Shown piece after piece: positions 1 through 10,858 of a stretch of 64,000 nt of DNA (position 1 is its first letter; every line of letters starts with the position of its first letter). Source of the DNA: Diplonema papillatum (Eukaryota > Euglenozoa > Diplonemea > Diplonemida > Diplonemidae); the NCBI GenBank assembly GCA_030068145.1, contig JAPJBO010000012.1, positions 1-64,000 on the forward strand, given 5' to 3'. The notes under the pieces were generated by a model. It did not search any database and was not told the DNA's origin. It saw only the letters and a list, made by a program, of their open reading frames with translations. Made by a program: the position numbers and the translations under genes.

Positions 1-328
1 TGTGGCTTCAAAACCCGTCCGTCCGTCACAGTAAGATTTTCCTTGTTTAAAATTCACCTTCGTCGAAAATTTTTATAAAACTCAAAAAAAAAAAATTCAA
101 TAGGGTCCCCTACAGAAATCCGCGAAATAGCCTATAACAGTCCAGGTGTTCAGGATTACTATAAATATTTGTGGCTTCAAAACCCGTCCGTCCGTCACAG
201 TAAGATTTTCCTTGTTTAAAATTCACCTTCGTCGAAAATTTTTATAAAACTCAAAAAAAAAAATATCAATAGGGTCCCCTACAGAAATCCGCGAAATAGC
301 CTATAACCAGTCCAGGTGTCAGGATTGG
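1..328. repeat. Tandem duplication, 169-bp unit, two copies
   Basis: The segment beginning TGTGGCTTCAAAACCCGTCC at 1 recurs at 170 with only a few differences, mostly in an A-run. Each unit has GTGGCTT followed by a CCGT run, an A/T-rich middle and a GGGTCCCCTACAG block. The unit is related in layout to the satellite at 59.1-59.5 kb (GTGGCTTGTCCGTCTGTCTG, then A-rich sequence). No coding potential is seen. Confidence 0.9.
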
Positions 329-599
329 TCGGGTTTGCAGCACAGGTTTGTAACGTTTTGTGCACCGCCACACAACGACTCCAAACTTTCTTACAGGTAC
401 TGCTTTGAAGAATCCAGGGGCAGTCCAAGGAAGAATTTCGTACATACTGTACTCACACTCTTGTGGCTTCCCCCTTTTGCGCATTGCTTCATCGATTCAT
501 TGCTTCATCTATTGCTTTGCGTTCTTTGTTGACTTCTTGTGCAGCAAGCTGGACCCTAAGTGCAATGCAAACAACACACTGTTCGTTCTGCCACTGTTG

Positions 600-1137
600 T
601 TGTAGGTGCTGTTGATGCTGTTGATGCGTTGATGCTGTTGATGCTGTTGCTGCTGTTGATGCTGTAGGTGCTGTAGGTGCTGTTGGTGCTGTTGGTGCTG
701 TTGATGCTGTTGATGCTGTTGATGCTGTTGATGCTGTTGATGCTGTTGACTGCTGTTGATGCTGTTGATGCTGTTGATGCTGTTGATGCTGTTGCTGCTG
801 TTGTGCTGTTGCTGCTGTTGGTGCTGTTGGTGCTGTTGTGCTGTTGGTGCTGTTGATGCTGTTGATGCTGTTGATGCTGTTGATGCTGTTGATGCTGTTG
901 ATGCTGTTGATGCTGTTGCTGCTGTTGCTGCTGTTGATGCTGTTGATGCTGTTGATGCTGTTGATGCTGTTGATGCTGTTGCTGCTGTTGCTGCTGTTGC
1001 TGCTGTTGCTGCTGTTGCTGCTGTTGCTGCTGTTGCTGCTGTTGCTGCTGTTGGTGCTGTTGGTGCTGTAGGTGCTGTTGGTGCTGTTGGTGCTGTTGGT
1101 GCTGTTGGTGCTGTTGGTGCTGTTGGTGCTGTTGTTA
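600..1137. repeat. CTGTTGATG-type 9-bp microsatellite
   Basis: About 540 bases of imperfect 9-bp units (CTGTTGATG, CTGTTGCTG, CTGTTGGTG). Sub-blocks of one variant alternate, which suggests slippage and local homogenisation. Open frames on both strands (poly-Ala/Val/Leu or poly-Asn-Ser/Gln-His) follow from the repeat, so I do not call a gene. Confidence 0.9.
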
Positions 1138-1199
1138 AACTTGGGCAATGGTATGTGTTTGTTTCTGCTTCCTGACTCCTGCTGACGCTCCCCCCTCAT

Positions 1200-2330
1200 C
1201 TTCTGATTCTCTATCTGCTGCCCCTGCTGCTGCCAGCTGTTACCCTGGCTGCCCCTCCTAGCTGATGCTCATCTTGCTTATTCCCCTGTTGATGCAGCTG
1301 CTGCTGCTCCTCTATCTGCTGCCCCTCTAGCTGCTGCTCCTCCAGCTGCACTCATCTTGCTTCGTCCCTCTTTGCGGCTCCTCTAGCTGCTGCTCCTCTA
1401 GCTGCTCCTGTCTTGCCTCCAGTGGTTGCTCATCTTGCTTCCTTCTTGCTGCTGCTCCTCGAGCTGCTGCTCATCTTCCTTCTTCCCTCTTGCTGTAGCT
1501 CTTCCTCCTGCTTCTGCTCCTCTATCTGCTGCCCCTCTAGCTGTTCTATCCTCTAGCTGCTGCTCATCTTGCTTCTTTCTCTCTTGCTGCAGCTCTTCCT
1601 CCTGCTTCTGCTCCTCTTTCTGTTGCCCCTCTAGCTGTTTTATCCTAGCTGCTGCTCCTCTAGCTGCTACTCATCTTGCTTCTTCCCTCTTTGCTGCTCC
1701 TCGAGCTGCTCCTCATCTTGCTGCTGCTCATCTTCCTTCTTCCCTCTTGCTGTAGCTCTTCCTCCTGCTTCTGCTCCTCTATCTGCTGCCCCTCTAGCTG
1801 TTCTATCCTCTAGCTGCTGCTCATCTTACTTCTTTCTCTCTTTTTGCTGCAGCTCTTCCTCCTGCTTCTGCTCCTCTATCTGCTGCCCCTCTAGCTGTTC
1901 TATCCTCTAGCTGCTGCTCATCTTGCTTCTTTCCTCTTGCTGCTGCTCCTCGAGCTGCTGCTCATCTTGTTCCTGCTCATCTTCCTTCTTCCCCTCTTGC
2001 TGTAGCTTTTCCTCTGCTTCTGCTCCTCCATCTGCTGCTCCTCTAGCTGCTCCTTTCTTGCCTCTAGCTGCTGCTCATCTTGCTTCTTTCCTCTTGCTGC
2101 TGCTCCTCGAGCTGCTGCTCATCTTGCTCCGGCTCGTCTTCCTTCTCCCCCTCTTGCTGTAGCTCTTCCTCCTGCTTCTGCTCCTCTACTTCTAGCAGTT
2201 CTATCATCTAGCTGCTGCTCCTCTTGCTTCTTCCTCTTGCTGCTCCTCCTCTATCTGCTGCCCCTCTAGCTGTTTTATCTTCTAGCTGCTGCTCCTCCTG
2301 TCTGCTGCTCATCACGCTACGGCTCGATAG
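1200..2330. repeat. Pyrimidine-rich imperfect tandem array
   Basis: The + strand is almost purely C/T with scattered G (CTCCTCGAGCTGCTGCTCAT, CTTGCTGTAGCTCTTCCTCC) and repeats in blocks of roughly 150-200 bases. The reverse strand would read Gln/Glu/Leu-rich peptide, but stops interrupt every frame. It could be a degenerate Glu/Gln-rich coding repeat or plain low-complexity DNA. Confidence 0.8.
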
Positions 2331-2339
2331 CAAGACCTC

Positions 2340-3830
2340 AAATTCCCAAAGAGTCGCGTCTGAATGATAAAGAGCGGCCCAAGAACGACTGCAAATTGGC
2401 CGATAATCAAACAGCGGCGCAAGAACGACTGCAACTGTGGGCGGCAATGACAGATGACAGATGAACGGAGCTAGACCACAAATGTCCAAAGAGCCATGCC
2501 CGAATGACAGCAAACGGCCAAAGTGCGGTACGAGAACGACTGCAAATGTCCATAACACCTGTCTTTTTTTCCTTCAAGGACAGCAGATGACCGCAGAACG
2601 GTGCCAGAATGACAGCCAATGTCCAAGGAGCGGCACCAGAACGACTGCAGATTGCCAGAGACTGCCCCAAGAATGACAGCCAATGACCAATGAACAGCGT
2701 TAGAATTACACAAATGCCCATGAGCCACGCCTGAATGACAGTGAACGGGCAAAGAGCGGCGCTAGAACGACTGCAATGGCCAAACTACAGAACGAGAACG
2801 ACTGCAACTGGCCGGAGATCGCCCAGGAAGGACAGCCAATGACCAGCAAGCGGCACCAGAATGACAGCGAACGGCCATAGAGCGGTACCAGAACGACTGT
2901 GCCAGAATGCCAGCGAATGCGCCAGAACGACTGCAGATTGCCAGAGATCGCCCAGCCAATGACCAGCAAGCGGCACTAGAATGACTGCCTATGACCAACA
3001 AACGGCGCTAAAATGACCACAAATGCCCATGAGCCACACCTGAATGACGGACCAAGAGCGGCGCTAAAACGACTGCAATGGCCAAACTGCGGAACGAGAA
3101 CGACTGCAACTGGCCGGAGATCGCCCAGGAAGGACAGCCAATGACCAACGAGCGGTACCAGAATGACAGTGAACGGCCATAGAGCGGTACCAGAACGACT
3201 GTGCCAGAATGCCAGCAAATGGCCAAGGAGCGGCGCCAGAACGACTCTCAATGACCAAAGAATGCCGCTAGAACGACTACAAATGCCCATAGAGCCTGAA
3301 TGACGGCAAATGTCCAAAGAACGGCGCTTGAACGACTGCAAATTGCCCAAGAGCAGCGCCAGCATGACTGAAAATGGCCAAACTGCGGCGCGAGAACGCT
3401 GCAACAGGCTGGAGACCGCCCAGGAATGACAGCCAATGACCAAAGAGCGGCACCAGAATGACAGTGAACAGCCACAGAGTGGTACGAGAACGACTGCAAA
3501 TGTCTAAATCACCTTGCTTGAGGGACGGCAAATGACCAGCAAGCGGCACCAGAATGACTGCCGACGACCAAAGAACGGAGCTAGAATGACCACAAATGCC
3601 CAAAGAGCCGCGCCTGAATGACAGCGAACCGCCAAAGCGGTACTAGAGCGACTGCAAATGTCCAAAGCACCTTTGTTTGAAGGACGGCAAATGACTGCAG
3701 AACGGTGCCAGATTGACAGCCAATGGCCAAGGATTGGCACCAGAACGACTGCCAATCGCCAGAGATCGTCCCAAGAATGACAGCCAATGAATGACCAGCA
3801 AGCGGCACCAGAAGTAACGAACAGCGTGAC
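2340..3830. repeat. 32-bp minisatellite, about 45 degenerate copies
   Basis: Units follow the pattern GAACGACTGCAAATGNCCAA then AGAGCGGCNCCA, 32 bases long; adjacent units show GAATGACAG or GAACGACTG at 32-base intervals and longer gaps are multiples of 32. Because 32 is not a multiple of three, all three reverse frames carry overlapping Trp/Phe/His/Ser-rich ORFs of 60-155 codons, which I treat as artefacts. Confidence 0.9.
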
Positions 3831-3889
3831 ACGTGAATGGTATCGTTTGGCTGAACAGGAAACTGTCCAAACCTGTCAAAGAATCCTGA

Positions 3890-4440
3890 TCAATCATCAG
3901 GCAAAGACAGTTGGATAAACAACAAAGACTGCCTGCGTCGGCCGCGCTTGCAGCGCGTTTCCGAGGAACACCACGAGGAGGTGCAGGTCAGATTTTTGTC
4001 CCTCATGTCAAAAACAAGCAATGAGCCATCGTCTGGACTTCGAAGCGGAGGATGATGAGGAATATCCTTTGTGTGACTCTTGATCCCTTTGAAGAGTTTC
4101 CTGCAGTTCACAGGGCCACCTTGCCAAAGGAGCTCTCAACAATGCGATGAGCGCCCCTGATGTCGAAATGGGGAAGAAGTTCCGATCTTCGAAAGAACGT
4201 CGTTCGTCTGTACTTCGAATTCCTGTGAGGGTTTCTTCAGATGCATCGGTCAAAACCATCATCAATTTGAGCACGCACACCGCTCTCTGCACTTGTTCAC
4301 TTAATCGCAAAAAAAATGGCATACTTCATTGTTTCCGGTGGGCGCCAAAACAACCGGCATTGAACCTCGTCATCCCGCCATCTTTTATTTTGGTGTCATG
4401 TTCTTCCAGTTGTTTTTATTACCTTTTTTGTCGTTTCAAT
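3890..4440. other. No gene recognised
   Basis: Short ORFs exist on both strands (for example 4147-4485 +), but none shows a domain, a credible start context or a splice partner. The segment CAGCGCGTTTCCGAGGAACACCACGAGGAGGTGCAGGTCAG resembles CGCGTTTCGAAAAACACG near 4790, so part of it belongs to the neighbouring dispersed repeat. Confidence 0.4.
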
Positions 4441-4599
4441 TTGAATGGTTTCAACTTCTTCTTGCTCGAGTCGGGCCTCCCATAGATGAGAGGCCCCCTT
4501 TCCTGGACAAGACGGCCGCCTTCTTTCAAAGGTTCGGGATTCACGAGGGGGCCCGCTAGGGCCACCGAGTGCGGGTTTGCGGGTTTGGCGGGTTTGCGG

Positions 4600-5600
4600 G
4601 GGAGAAACGGAAACGGTTTGTCAAGCCGCTTCTGCCTTCGAGCCTTCAATTTTCAACCTCTCCGCCCCACAAGGGGGCAGAACCAGCCTTCGGGTGAGGA
4701 AACGGTTTGTCAAGCCGCTTCTGCCTTCGAGCCTTCGATCTTCAACCTTTCCGCCCCACGAGGGAGCAGAGAGGTACTGCTTGCCTTGGCCGCGTTTCGA
4801 AAAACACGTTTCCAGGGGACACCGCGAGGAGGTGGCAAGTCAGCCGGGACCCTGAAAGGACCCTGAAAGGACCCTGAAAGACCCCTGTTTTTCGGAAAAA
4901 AGGGGGGCCCCCAGCAGCTCAAACCCAGAAACCTACCACTTGGGTGGTCCTAAAATGCTCGGGAAATGCAAAATACGTGGTCGGATGCTCGTTTAGGCTG
5001 AAATAATGGCTGCAGAATGCAAAAACAAGACAGAGTCACCTCCCACAAGGCAATTCCTTAAGGAAAACATCAGAAACCCCAGGGGGGGCGTCACCAGAAA
5101 TCCAAAACTCGAAACCTACCACTCAGGTGCTCATAAAATGCTCCGAAACAGCGAAAAACGTGGTCAGACGCTCGTTTAGGCTGAAATAATGGCTGCAGAA
5201 CGCGAAAACAAGTACAAATCACCCCCACAAGCCAATTCCTAGGCAATTCCTTAAGGAAAATCATCAAAAACCCAAACTGCAGCCACAAAAAGCAGCCCGA
5301 CTAGGACACAACCGCAAACGGAACCCAAAAACAATCGGAAACCCCAGGAAAGTTTGATCCACACCGGTGTGGGTTCATAAAACGCCTGCAAAATGTGTCG
5401 CCAAACCGCCGGGACCCTGAAAGGACCCTGAAAGGACCCTGAAAGACCCCTGTTTTTCGGAAAAAAGGGGGGCCCCCAGCAGCTCAAAACCAGAAACCTA
5501 CCACTTGGGTGGTCCTAAAATGCTCGGGAAATGGAAAATACGTGGTCGGATGCTCGTTTAGGCTGAAATAATGGCTGCAGAATGCAAAAACAAGACATAA
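4600..5600. repeat. Compound direct repeats (88-bp and 190-bp units)
   Basis: GTTTGTCAAGCCGCTTCTGC occurs at about 4617 and 4705, a near-perfect 88-bp duplication. A longer block beginning GGGACCCTGAAAGGACCCTG at 4846 recurs at 5410 and runs through the phrase GGCTGAAATAATGGCTGCAG (4846-5032 and 5410-5597), with a diverged third copy of its second half at about 5100-5215. The tract ACCCTGAAAGG is itself tandem. No gene is supported. Confidence 0.85.
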
Positions 5601-5964
5601 CCATCGTTTTCATTATGTGAAAGATGAAGAAGAAGGAAAAGAAGAAATGTGTAGTTTTGTTTGTGAAAAGGATGAACACGGTTGTATTTCCCTCCTCTTG
5701 CCTGTTATTGATGACAGACCTTGTTTTGTGGTACCAACACGAGAGGAGAACTTGGAGAGACAGGTAGAGTGAAAACAGAGGGTTGGATGGAGAGGATGCA
5801 GGTGTGCCGGGGCCGAGGAAGCACCGGCCACCTTTCAAGATGAAAATGCCTGCCCTGAAAAGAAGCACCATTTTACTCGCGGGGGTATGCAAGGGAGCTC
5901 TTCTATGTTCCTCGCCATGCGGAAAGAAACTGGGACCTTTCGAGAAGACTGCGGGAAGTCGGCT

Positions 5965-6310
5965 GAATCGGGGGAAACTTGACTACCTAATCTAATTAAA
6001 TTTGGATTCCGGAATAGGACGTTGACTACCAATTCTAATTAATTTTGGATTCAAAATTGAACGTTGACTACCAATTCTAATTAAATTTGAGATCGGAAAT
6101 TGGACGTTGACTACCTATTCTAATTAAATTTGGATCCAAAGTTGAAAGTGAATCAGAAATTGGACGTTGACTGCCAATTCTAATTAAATTTGGAATTCGA
6201 AATTGGACGTTGACTGCCAATTCTAATTAGATTTGGGATTTGGCATCAGACGTTGACTACCGGTTCTAATTGAATTTGGATTCAATACTAGAAGTTGACT
6301 GCGGAAATTC
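5965..6310. repeat. 44-bp tandem repeat (GTTGACTACCAATTCTAATT)
   Basis: About eight copies of a 43-46-bp unit with core GTTGACTACCAATTCTAATT followed by AAATTTGGATTC and GAAATTGGAC. A lone extra copy sits at about 6455-6485, beyond an intervening G/C-rich segment, so the array appears to have been split by an insertion. Confidence 0.9.
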
Positions 6311-7190
6311 TTCGCTGTACCGTACCGTGCGCTGGGGGGCGCTGCCCCCCAGACCCCCCTCTCTTACAAATTAGCTCAACCATTTCGTCTGATTCTTGTT
6401 CCAACACTGAGGTTGGGTGGGTTGGGCTGGCCTGGCCTGGTGGTGCTTGCCTCTTGACTACCAATTCTAATTAATTTTGGATCCACCACAGGACCCCGAG
6501 GGCGAAAAGGACTTTTGTGCAGAGGGGGAAAAGCTATATAAATCCCTGGGTTATACGACCAAAAAAAAAAGAAAGAGCCAGGAAGAGAAGCGCGGTATTG
6601 CAGAGGGTAGTAGACCCCAAGTTGAGTTCATTTGAGTACATGAACCTTGTTCAAACAAAATAAAAAGGAAAGGAGAAAGAAAGGGTGTGTAAATAAGGGA
6701 AAGAGGATGGTAGATGCGTGGTTGGCCTTTGCACTGTGGCCCCCTGGTACCCACCTAAACGGTCTCGCTGCATCTGAATATGAGCAGCTGCTGCATGACG
6801 CCGTCTCCGCATTACACGGGCATTCGCTTGATGCCTGCAGAGGACTGCAACAACAGCGCCGGTACACAGTGGAGTCCAGCCTCAGAAGCCCACACCCCGG
6901 AGGAATCTTTTCAAAGTCGTACTTCAGAGTACCCCATGACCACATCCACTGACCGGAATTATTCAGCCCAAAAAAAGGTGGGCAGAGTGAGTCGTGCCAC
7001 CATTTTCCCCTGATGGTGGCAAGTATGGTGCCGGACAGCATACTTGTCCTGTATACTTGAATTATTCGTCTTCTTTGCGCCAGGGGCGTGGTTCCGAGTG
7101 TATGTTGACTGCCACAGCGACTCCCGCAGTCACATCCATGGTAATCTTCTATTATGGTGCGCAATGTCTGCTCACGATGGTGCACTAGGG
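6311..7190. other. Intergenic, dispersed repeat GTACCGTACCG at left edge
   Basis: At 6313-6362 a GTACCGTACCG segment is followed by a C-rich GGGGGGCGCTGCCCCCCAGA block. The same block is present in reverse orientation at about 9100-9155. The rest has small ORFs on both strands without recognisable domains. The tract 6560-6640 ends in a poly-A-like run. Confidence 0.4.
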
Positions 7191-7760
7191 AAATAATTCC
7201 AATGATGAGTACGTGCGCTCGGCTAAAGGCCGGCGCGGGGCGAGACTGGAGGCAGCAGTTAAGGTTCGGGAAACAGTAAAGTTCGGGCGAAGCAAAGTTC
7301 GGGCGATGCTAAGTTTGGGTGGTGCAAATTTCTGGTGAACCAAAGTTCGGGCGAAGCAACGTTCGTCTTGCATTTGCTTCCATTTAAGCACTCTGCCGAA
7401 ACCGCAAATCCAATTTGAAACAAGCTGCCAGGAGACAGGTTTTGTTGTTGACATCGTTGGCTTCTCGTACGGATTCGTATGCATTGCCTCGACACCCCCC
7501 TACACTCTCCAGTTCCACAGCCGCCCGCTCCCTGCCAGGCATTGAGAATAGTTTTTACTGAGAAATATCCATAAAACACCCGATTTTGCGGGGGTTGCCC
7601 TAGCTCGCCACAAACCCGCAAACCCGCTGGGCTTGGGGAGTTGAAAGAAAGTTGAAGTATGGCTAAAGATAAAGTGGTGACACCTGAGGGGGTAATCGAA
7701 ATAACATAGGAATTCGGCATGCACTTTTCCGCCAGTCGCTTTCTCGGGCAACGGAATGCT
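7190..7760. repeat. Dispersed repeat with AAAGTTCGGGCGAAGC motif
   Basis: 7235-7370 has repeated AAAGTTCGGGCGAAGCA / GTTCGGGCGATGCTAAG phrases preceded by GGCGAGACTGGAGGCAGCAG. The same sequence occurs at about 42305-42390 (GGCGAGACTAAAGGCAGCAG) and again at 42735-42860. ORFs across it read Arg-Thr-Leu-rich peptide and are repeat artefacts. 7590-7640 also contains the AACCCGCAAACCCGC phrase seen in reverse near 4575. Confidence 0.75.
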
Positions 7761-7777
7761 TTGTCAGAAGAGGGTAA

Positions 7778-8173
7778 CTAAAGCTGGTGCATGCAGTCGT
7801 AAAAGAAGTCCGTGTACGACTTGTTCAGCAGATCTGCAACTGCAGGATTCCGCAAGGTTTTGGAAGCGGCCTGAAGTGCTGCTTCGTTGGCCTTGAAGAC
7901 ACCTTCGTTGATATTCGAATCGAAGACTGCAGTCAATACGAGTCCTAGCGAAGCTTCCTCGCTTTTGTTGCCCTCCATCTCTGCCACCTGGTACATCCAC
8001 TCATCTTCGTTTTCGGCTTGCTTTGTCCGCAAAATCAAGTACACAGGTACCACCACTGTTTTCATCCACGGAAACTTCTTCTTTAGGCTCAGCTGACCTA
8101 TAGGCAATGCATCGAACCTGTGTGGGTCATATGTTTGTGTTGTACCGAAAACCTGTGACATAAATAGCATCAT
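7778..8173 (-). CDS. Hypothetical protein, possible last exon
   Basis: The reverse-strand ORF gives 131 residues from the ATG at 8173. It has well-mixed amino-acid composition, unlike the repeat-derived ORFs around it: a Lys-rich segment (SLKKKFPWMKT), a hydrophobic strand (VVVPVYLILRT), an acidic stretch and a helical, Ala-rich C-terminal half. The N-terminus MMLFMSQ is doubtful, because TTTATGTCACAG at 8153-8164 looks like a 3' splice site and the better-looking sequence (VFGTTQTYDPHRF) begins right after it at 8152. If so, this is the terminal exon (124 codons) of a gene whose upstream exons I could not find between 8.2 and 9.0 kb. I do not recognise the family, and no expression signal is visible. 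Confidence 0.5.
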   Translation of the reverse strand: MMLFMSQVFGTTQTYDPHRFDALPIGQLSLKKKFPWMKTVVVPVYLILRTKQAENEDEWMYQVAEMEGNKSEEASLGLVLTAVFDSNINEGVFKANEAALQAASKTLRNPAVADLLNKSYTDFFYDCMHQL

Positions 8174-8629
8174 CAAAACGTGACAAAATAGCGCAGTGGT
8201 CAGTCGGTATTTCTGTCCGAGCCTCGACGGTACGGTACGATCGAAGAGATCACCTAGTGACTCTAATGCAGGCCATCGCAGCCGATACCCTGCGTTCTAA
8301 CTACAACTGCTGCTGTCTAGCGAACTTTTTGCACCTTTGTTGCGAATGCGGTATTAACTGCATATGGGAGTGGGAGGAGTCTTTCACCACCAAGGGCGCC
8401 CGTGGAGTGTGATCCTCATCAACGCGCTGTTCATAGAGACGAGCGAATCTTTCGCGGATGACCTCCCTCCTGTAACGTCTCAGGAAGGAGTGCTTGCGGA
8501 TGCCTTTGGAGAAGTTGCTCGTTTTTGTTCCTGCGTCATGGCAATCGGACTACGCTTTCGGGACGCCAAAGGGATACAAGGCGAAGTTGGGGTAGGAGGC
8601 GCCACGGGTTTACAGTTGTCTGATCGGCA

Positions 8630-9010
8630 TGATCGCGGAAGTGTGTAGAAAGAGGCAGGCACGGAAGGTTGGAGTCGCAGCAATCCGACGAGTGTATGGT
8701 AGCGGGATCTGCGCGTGGGGCCCGGTTGGAACCCGTGGAGGAAAAAAAATAACCTCGGGCTGGGTGAGCCGGAGCTAGGAAGAGCTGGGAAGGTGATTCA
8801 CGTCTGGCGGCTAGCAGTGCTGGAGAAGAGGCGAACAGACTTGAAGGGGTTCAGTCAAGTTGTGGGGCGGAGACGGGATGTGTAAACAGTGCGACGAACC
8901 GACAGAGGAACCCCTTTTTATTTTTGGGCGAGCCAGTGCTCCCGCTAACCTCACTTTTGGTGAGGAAATCAAAAACCTGTTTTGGGCTTGTTTTTTTTTT
9001 GTGCCCCCCA
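8630..9010 (+). repeat. Decayed repeat, paralogous to 10.4-10.55 kb
   Basis: Phrases in this segment (GATCGCGGAAGTGTG, GTGATTCACGTCTGGCGGCT, GAGGCGAACAGACTTGAAGG) recur in the same order and orientation at 10400-10550 (GGTCGCGGAAGTGTGG, GTGATTCGTGTCTGGTGGCT, GGAGGCGAACAGACTTAGAA). Both copies are broken by stops, so they look like relics of one basic, Arg/Trp-rich coding sequence, probably from a mobile element. Confidence 0.6.
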
Positions 9011-9099
9011 AAAATTTCCCCCCGTGTTGTGCAGGTTATTAGCTTCGTTTTTGCTTCGGGTTCCGACCAACTTCCTATTGCCGCTCTGAGACCGAGAAG

Positions 9100-9155
9100 C
9101 TTTTCTCAAGGGGGGGTCCGGGGGGCTCTGCCCCCCGGCGAACGGTACGGTACAG
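9100..9155 (-). repeat. Reverse copy of the GTACCGTACCG / C-rich dispersed repeat
   Basis: Read on the reverse strand it gives TGTACCGTACCGTTCGCC followed by GGGGGGCAGAGCCCCCCGG, matching the forward copy at 6313-6362. Such G/C-rich palindromic modules are common at transposon edges, but I see no flanking duplication. Confidence 0.5.
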
Positions 9156-9319
9156 GTGGAGAGAGTTTGCACGAGTAGACGCAGACCAGAGATCAAAGGC
9201 ACTTGTGCCGACTCGGAGAGAATCTGTCAAAACGAGTCTCTTTTTTTTTGAGGAATTCCTCGCACTTTTTCGTTAGCGGGAGCACTGGGCCGAGCCTACG
9301 AGCGGACCCGAAGACAGCC

Positions 9320-10560
9320 TCAGTATGCCGAGATCGTCCAATCGCCTGGGCATGAACACGGGATACTGCCCATGGGGAGCCGGATCAACGTTGCACACGT
9401 TCATGGGGAGGTTATACGAGGCGCAAGCTGAAGGAAGGAGATACAGGTCGGATACCCCGCCGACTGCCCTCCTCGCCGGGCCGAAGTTGGAGCTATCAGG
9501 GAGCCGATGGTTTTCGAGGCGGTCGGAGGAGAGGTGGTTCGGGGCGCTGCAGCAGTGGCTCGATGGGATGTGTTGGTGAGTTACGGGGGAAGTTTTGACT
9601 CTGGAGCTCGCAGTAGAATTCGAAGTGTCTTAGAGAGGCGGTGGAAAATAGGACCCTGCAAACGGTGGAAGCACCACCATGCCCCACTGGGTACGAGATG
9701 ACGGTTTCCCGTGGCGGCACGGAGACGATGAAAGTCCTACAGACGCAGTTGAGGAAAAGCAATTACGCGTTCACCGCTGAGGCGTAGAGGATGGACCTCT
9801 TTCACACATACAGGGAGAGGGCCGGACGAGAAAGGCGGCCTACGACGACGGCAGTCGGAAGCAGAAAAAACGCCGCTGAGGGAGGACCCGTGGTGCAGGC
9901 GGGAGGGTTCGTCCCTCGCACCAGAAAGTTAAGTGCGACGCGCGTAAGCGCAGGGCCAAGACGGTTGCGTGGTGTTGTGAGAACAAGAAGAGTGCTGTTG
10001 GAAAGGGCTCATCGTGCGGCTGTGGCCAGAGACGTCGATAAGCCCTGCGTCTCCGCTGAAGCAAGCGAAGCGCGCCAACGCGGTGTTCGTTCTTTCCAAA
10101 GCAGCTGGAGACAAAGTGAAAGGCACAGAAGTGTGAACCTCGGTATCGAGAGCGAAGCCGAAGAAGCTACGATTGTGCAAGCACCATAAAGAAGCAGCTA
10201 TCGACGCGCAACCGATGGAGCCGGACGGGCAGAAGCACCAAGCGCGCGTCTTCGGTATTTACGCAGATTGATGCAGCGCGGTAGAAAGAACGAGCGCCGA
10301 TCAACCGGATGTACGTGCAAGCCGGAGCCGGCATTCCGGACGGAGTATGCGGAGGCTCACACCCTCAACCCATACCGTGTTGCCGTATCGCTCTACTCGG
10401 CATGGTCGCGGAAGTGTGGAGAAGGAGGCAGCTGAGACGCAACAGCGAGCTGGGACTGTCGCTGAACAAGGTGATTCGTGTCTGGTGGCTCAGAGTGCTG
10501 AAGGGAGGCGAACAGACTTAGAAGGGGTTCGAGCGGGTATTGAGTATGCTGCAGGTCGCA
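9320..10560 (+). pseudogene. Decayed mobile-element coding sequence
   Basis: Several + strand ORFs (9325-9579, 9507-9701, 9791-10189, 10309-10521) overlap and shift frame, each encoding Arg/Lys/Gly-rich peptide with no intact domain. The segment near 10195-10255 (GCAGCTATCGACGCGCAACC, then GGGCAGAAGCACCAAGCGCG) matches reverse-strand sequence near 63.65-63.74 kb (GCAGAAATCGACGCGCAACC, then GGCACCAAACGCGCG), where a longer frame is open. This indicates a frameshifted relic of a repeated gene encoding a basic protein. Family unknown. Confidence 0.45.
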
Positions 10561-10858
10561 GCAAGTTAAGTGACACCCGTAGTAGCCGGCTGTCAATGGC
10601 CAGAGCGCCATGGTAGCACGGCGTACGACTGTTGTATTCAGAGAAGTGTCGAGTAAGAAGGGCCCACAACGAGCCCCGCGGCACTCGTTATCTCACTGGT
10701 GCACCAGTTAAGCCATCCTGGCGCGCTCCAATCACGAAAAAACAATACACTTTTTCCAAAATGTACAGAAAAGAGGGGTTGGCTCGAAGAGCAGCTATTC
10801 ACATTGCATTTGACATGGTGCATGCTAGTAAAATACCCCCCTTTTACCAGTTAATTTA

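Noticed and set aside
489-1199. 236-codon Asn/Ser/Thr/Gln-rich reverse ORF and 139-codon Ala/Val + ORF
   Set aside because: Both are generated by the 9-bp CTGTTGATG repeat; a homopolymeric protein cannot be excluded, but nothing outside the repeat supports it.
2208-3832. Many reverse-strand ORFs of 60-155 codons rich in Trp, Phe, His and Ser
   Set aside because: They are read-throughs of a 32-bp minisatellite in all three frames; similar peptides appear shifted in each frame, which no real gene would show.
6313-9155. A 2.8-kb transposon bounded by inverted GTACCGTACCG / C-rich blocks
   Set aside because: The two blocks are inverted copies of a dispersed module, but there is no target duplication and the interior contains unrelated repeats and an apparent host exon.
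9325-10189. A set of four overlapping + ORFs as real genes
   Set aside because: Frames shift every few hundred bases and composition is Arg/Gly-rich; homology to 63.65 kb indicates a decayed repeat.
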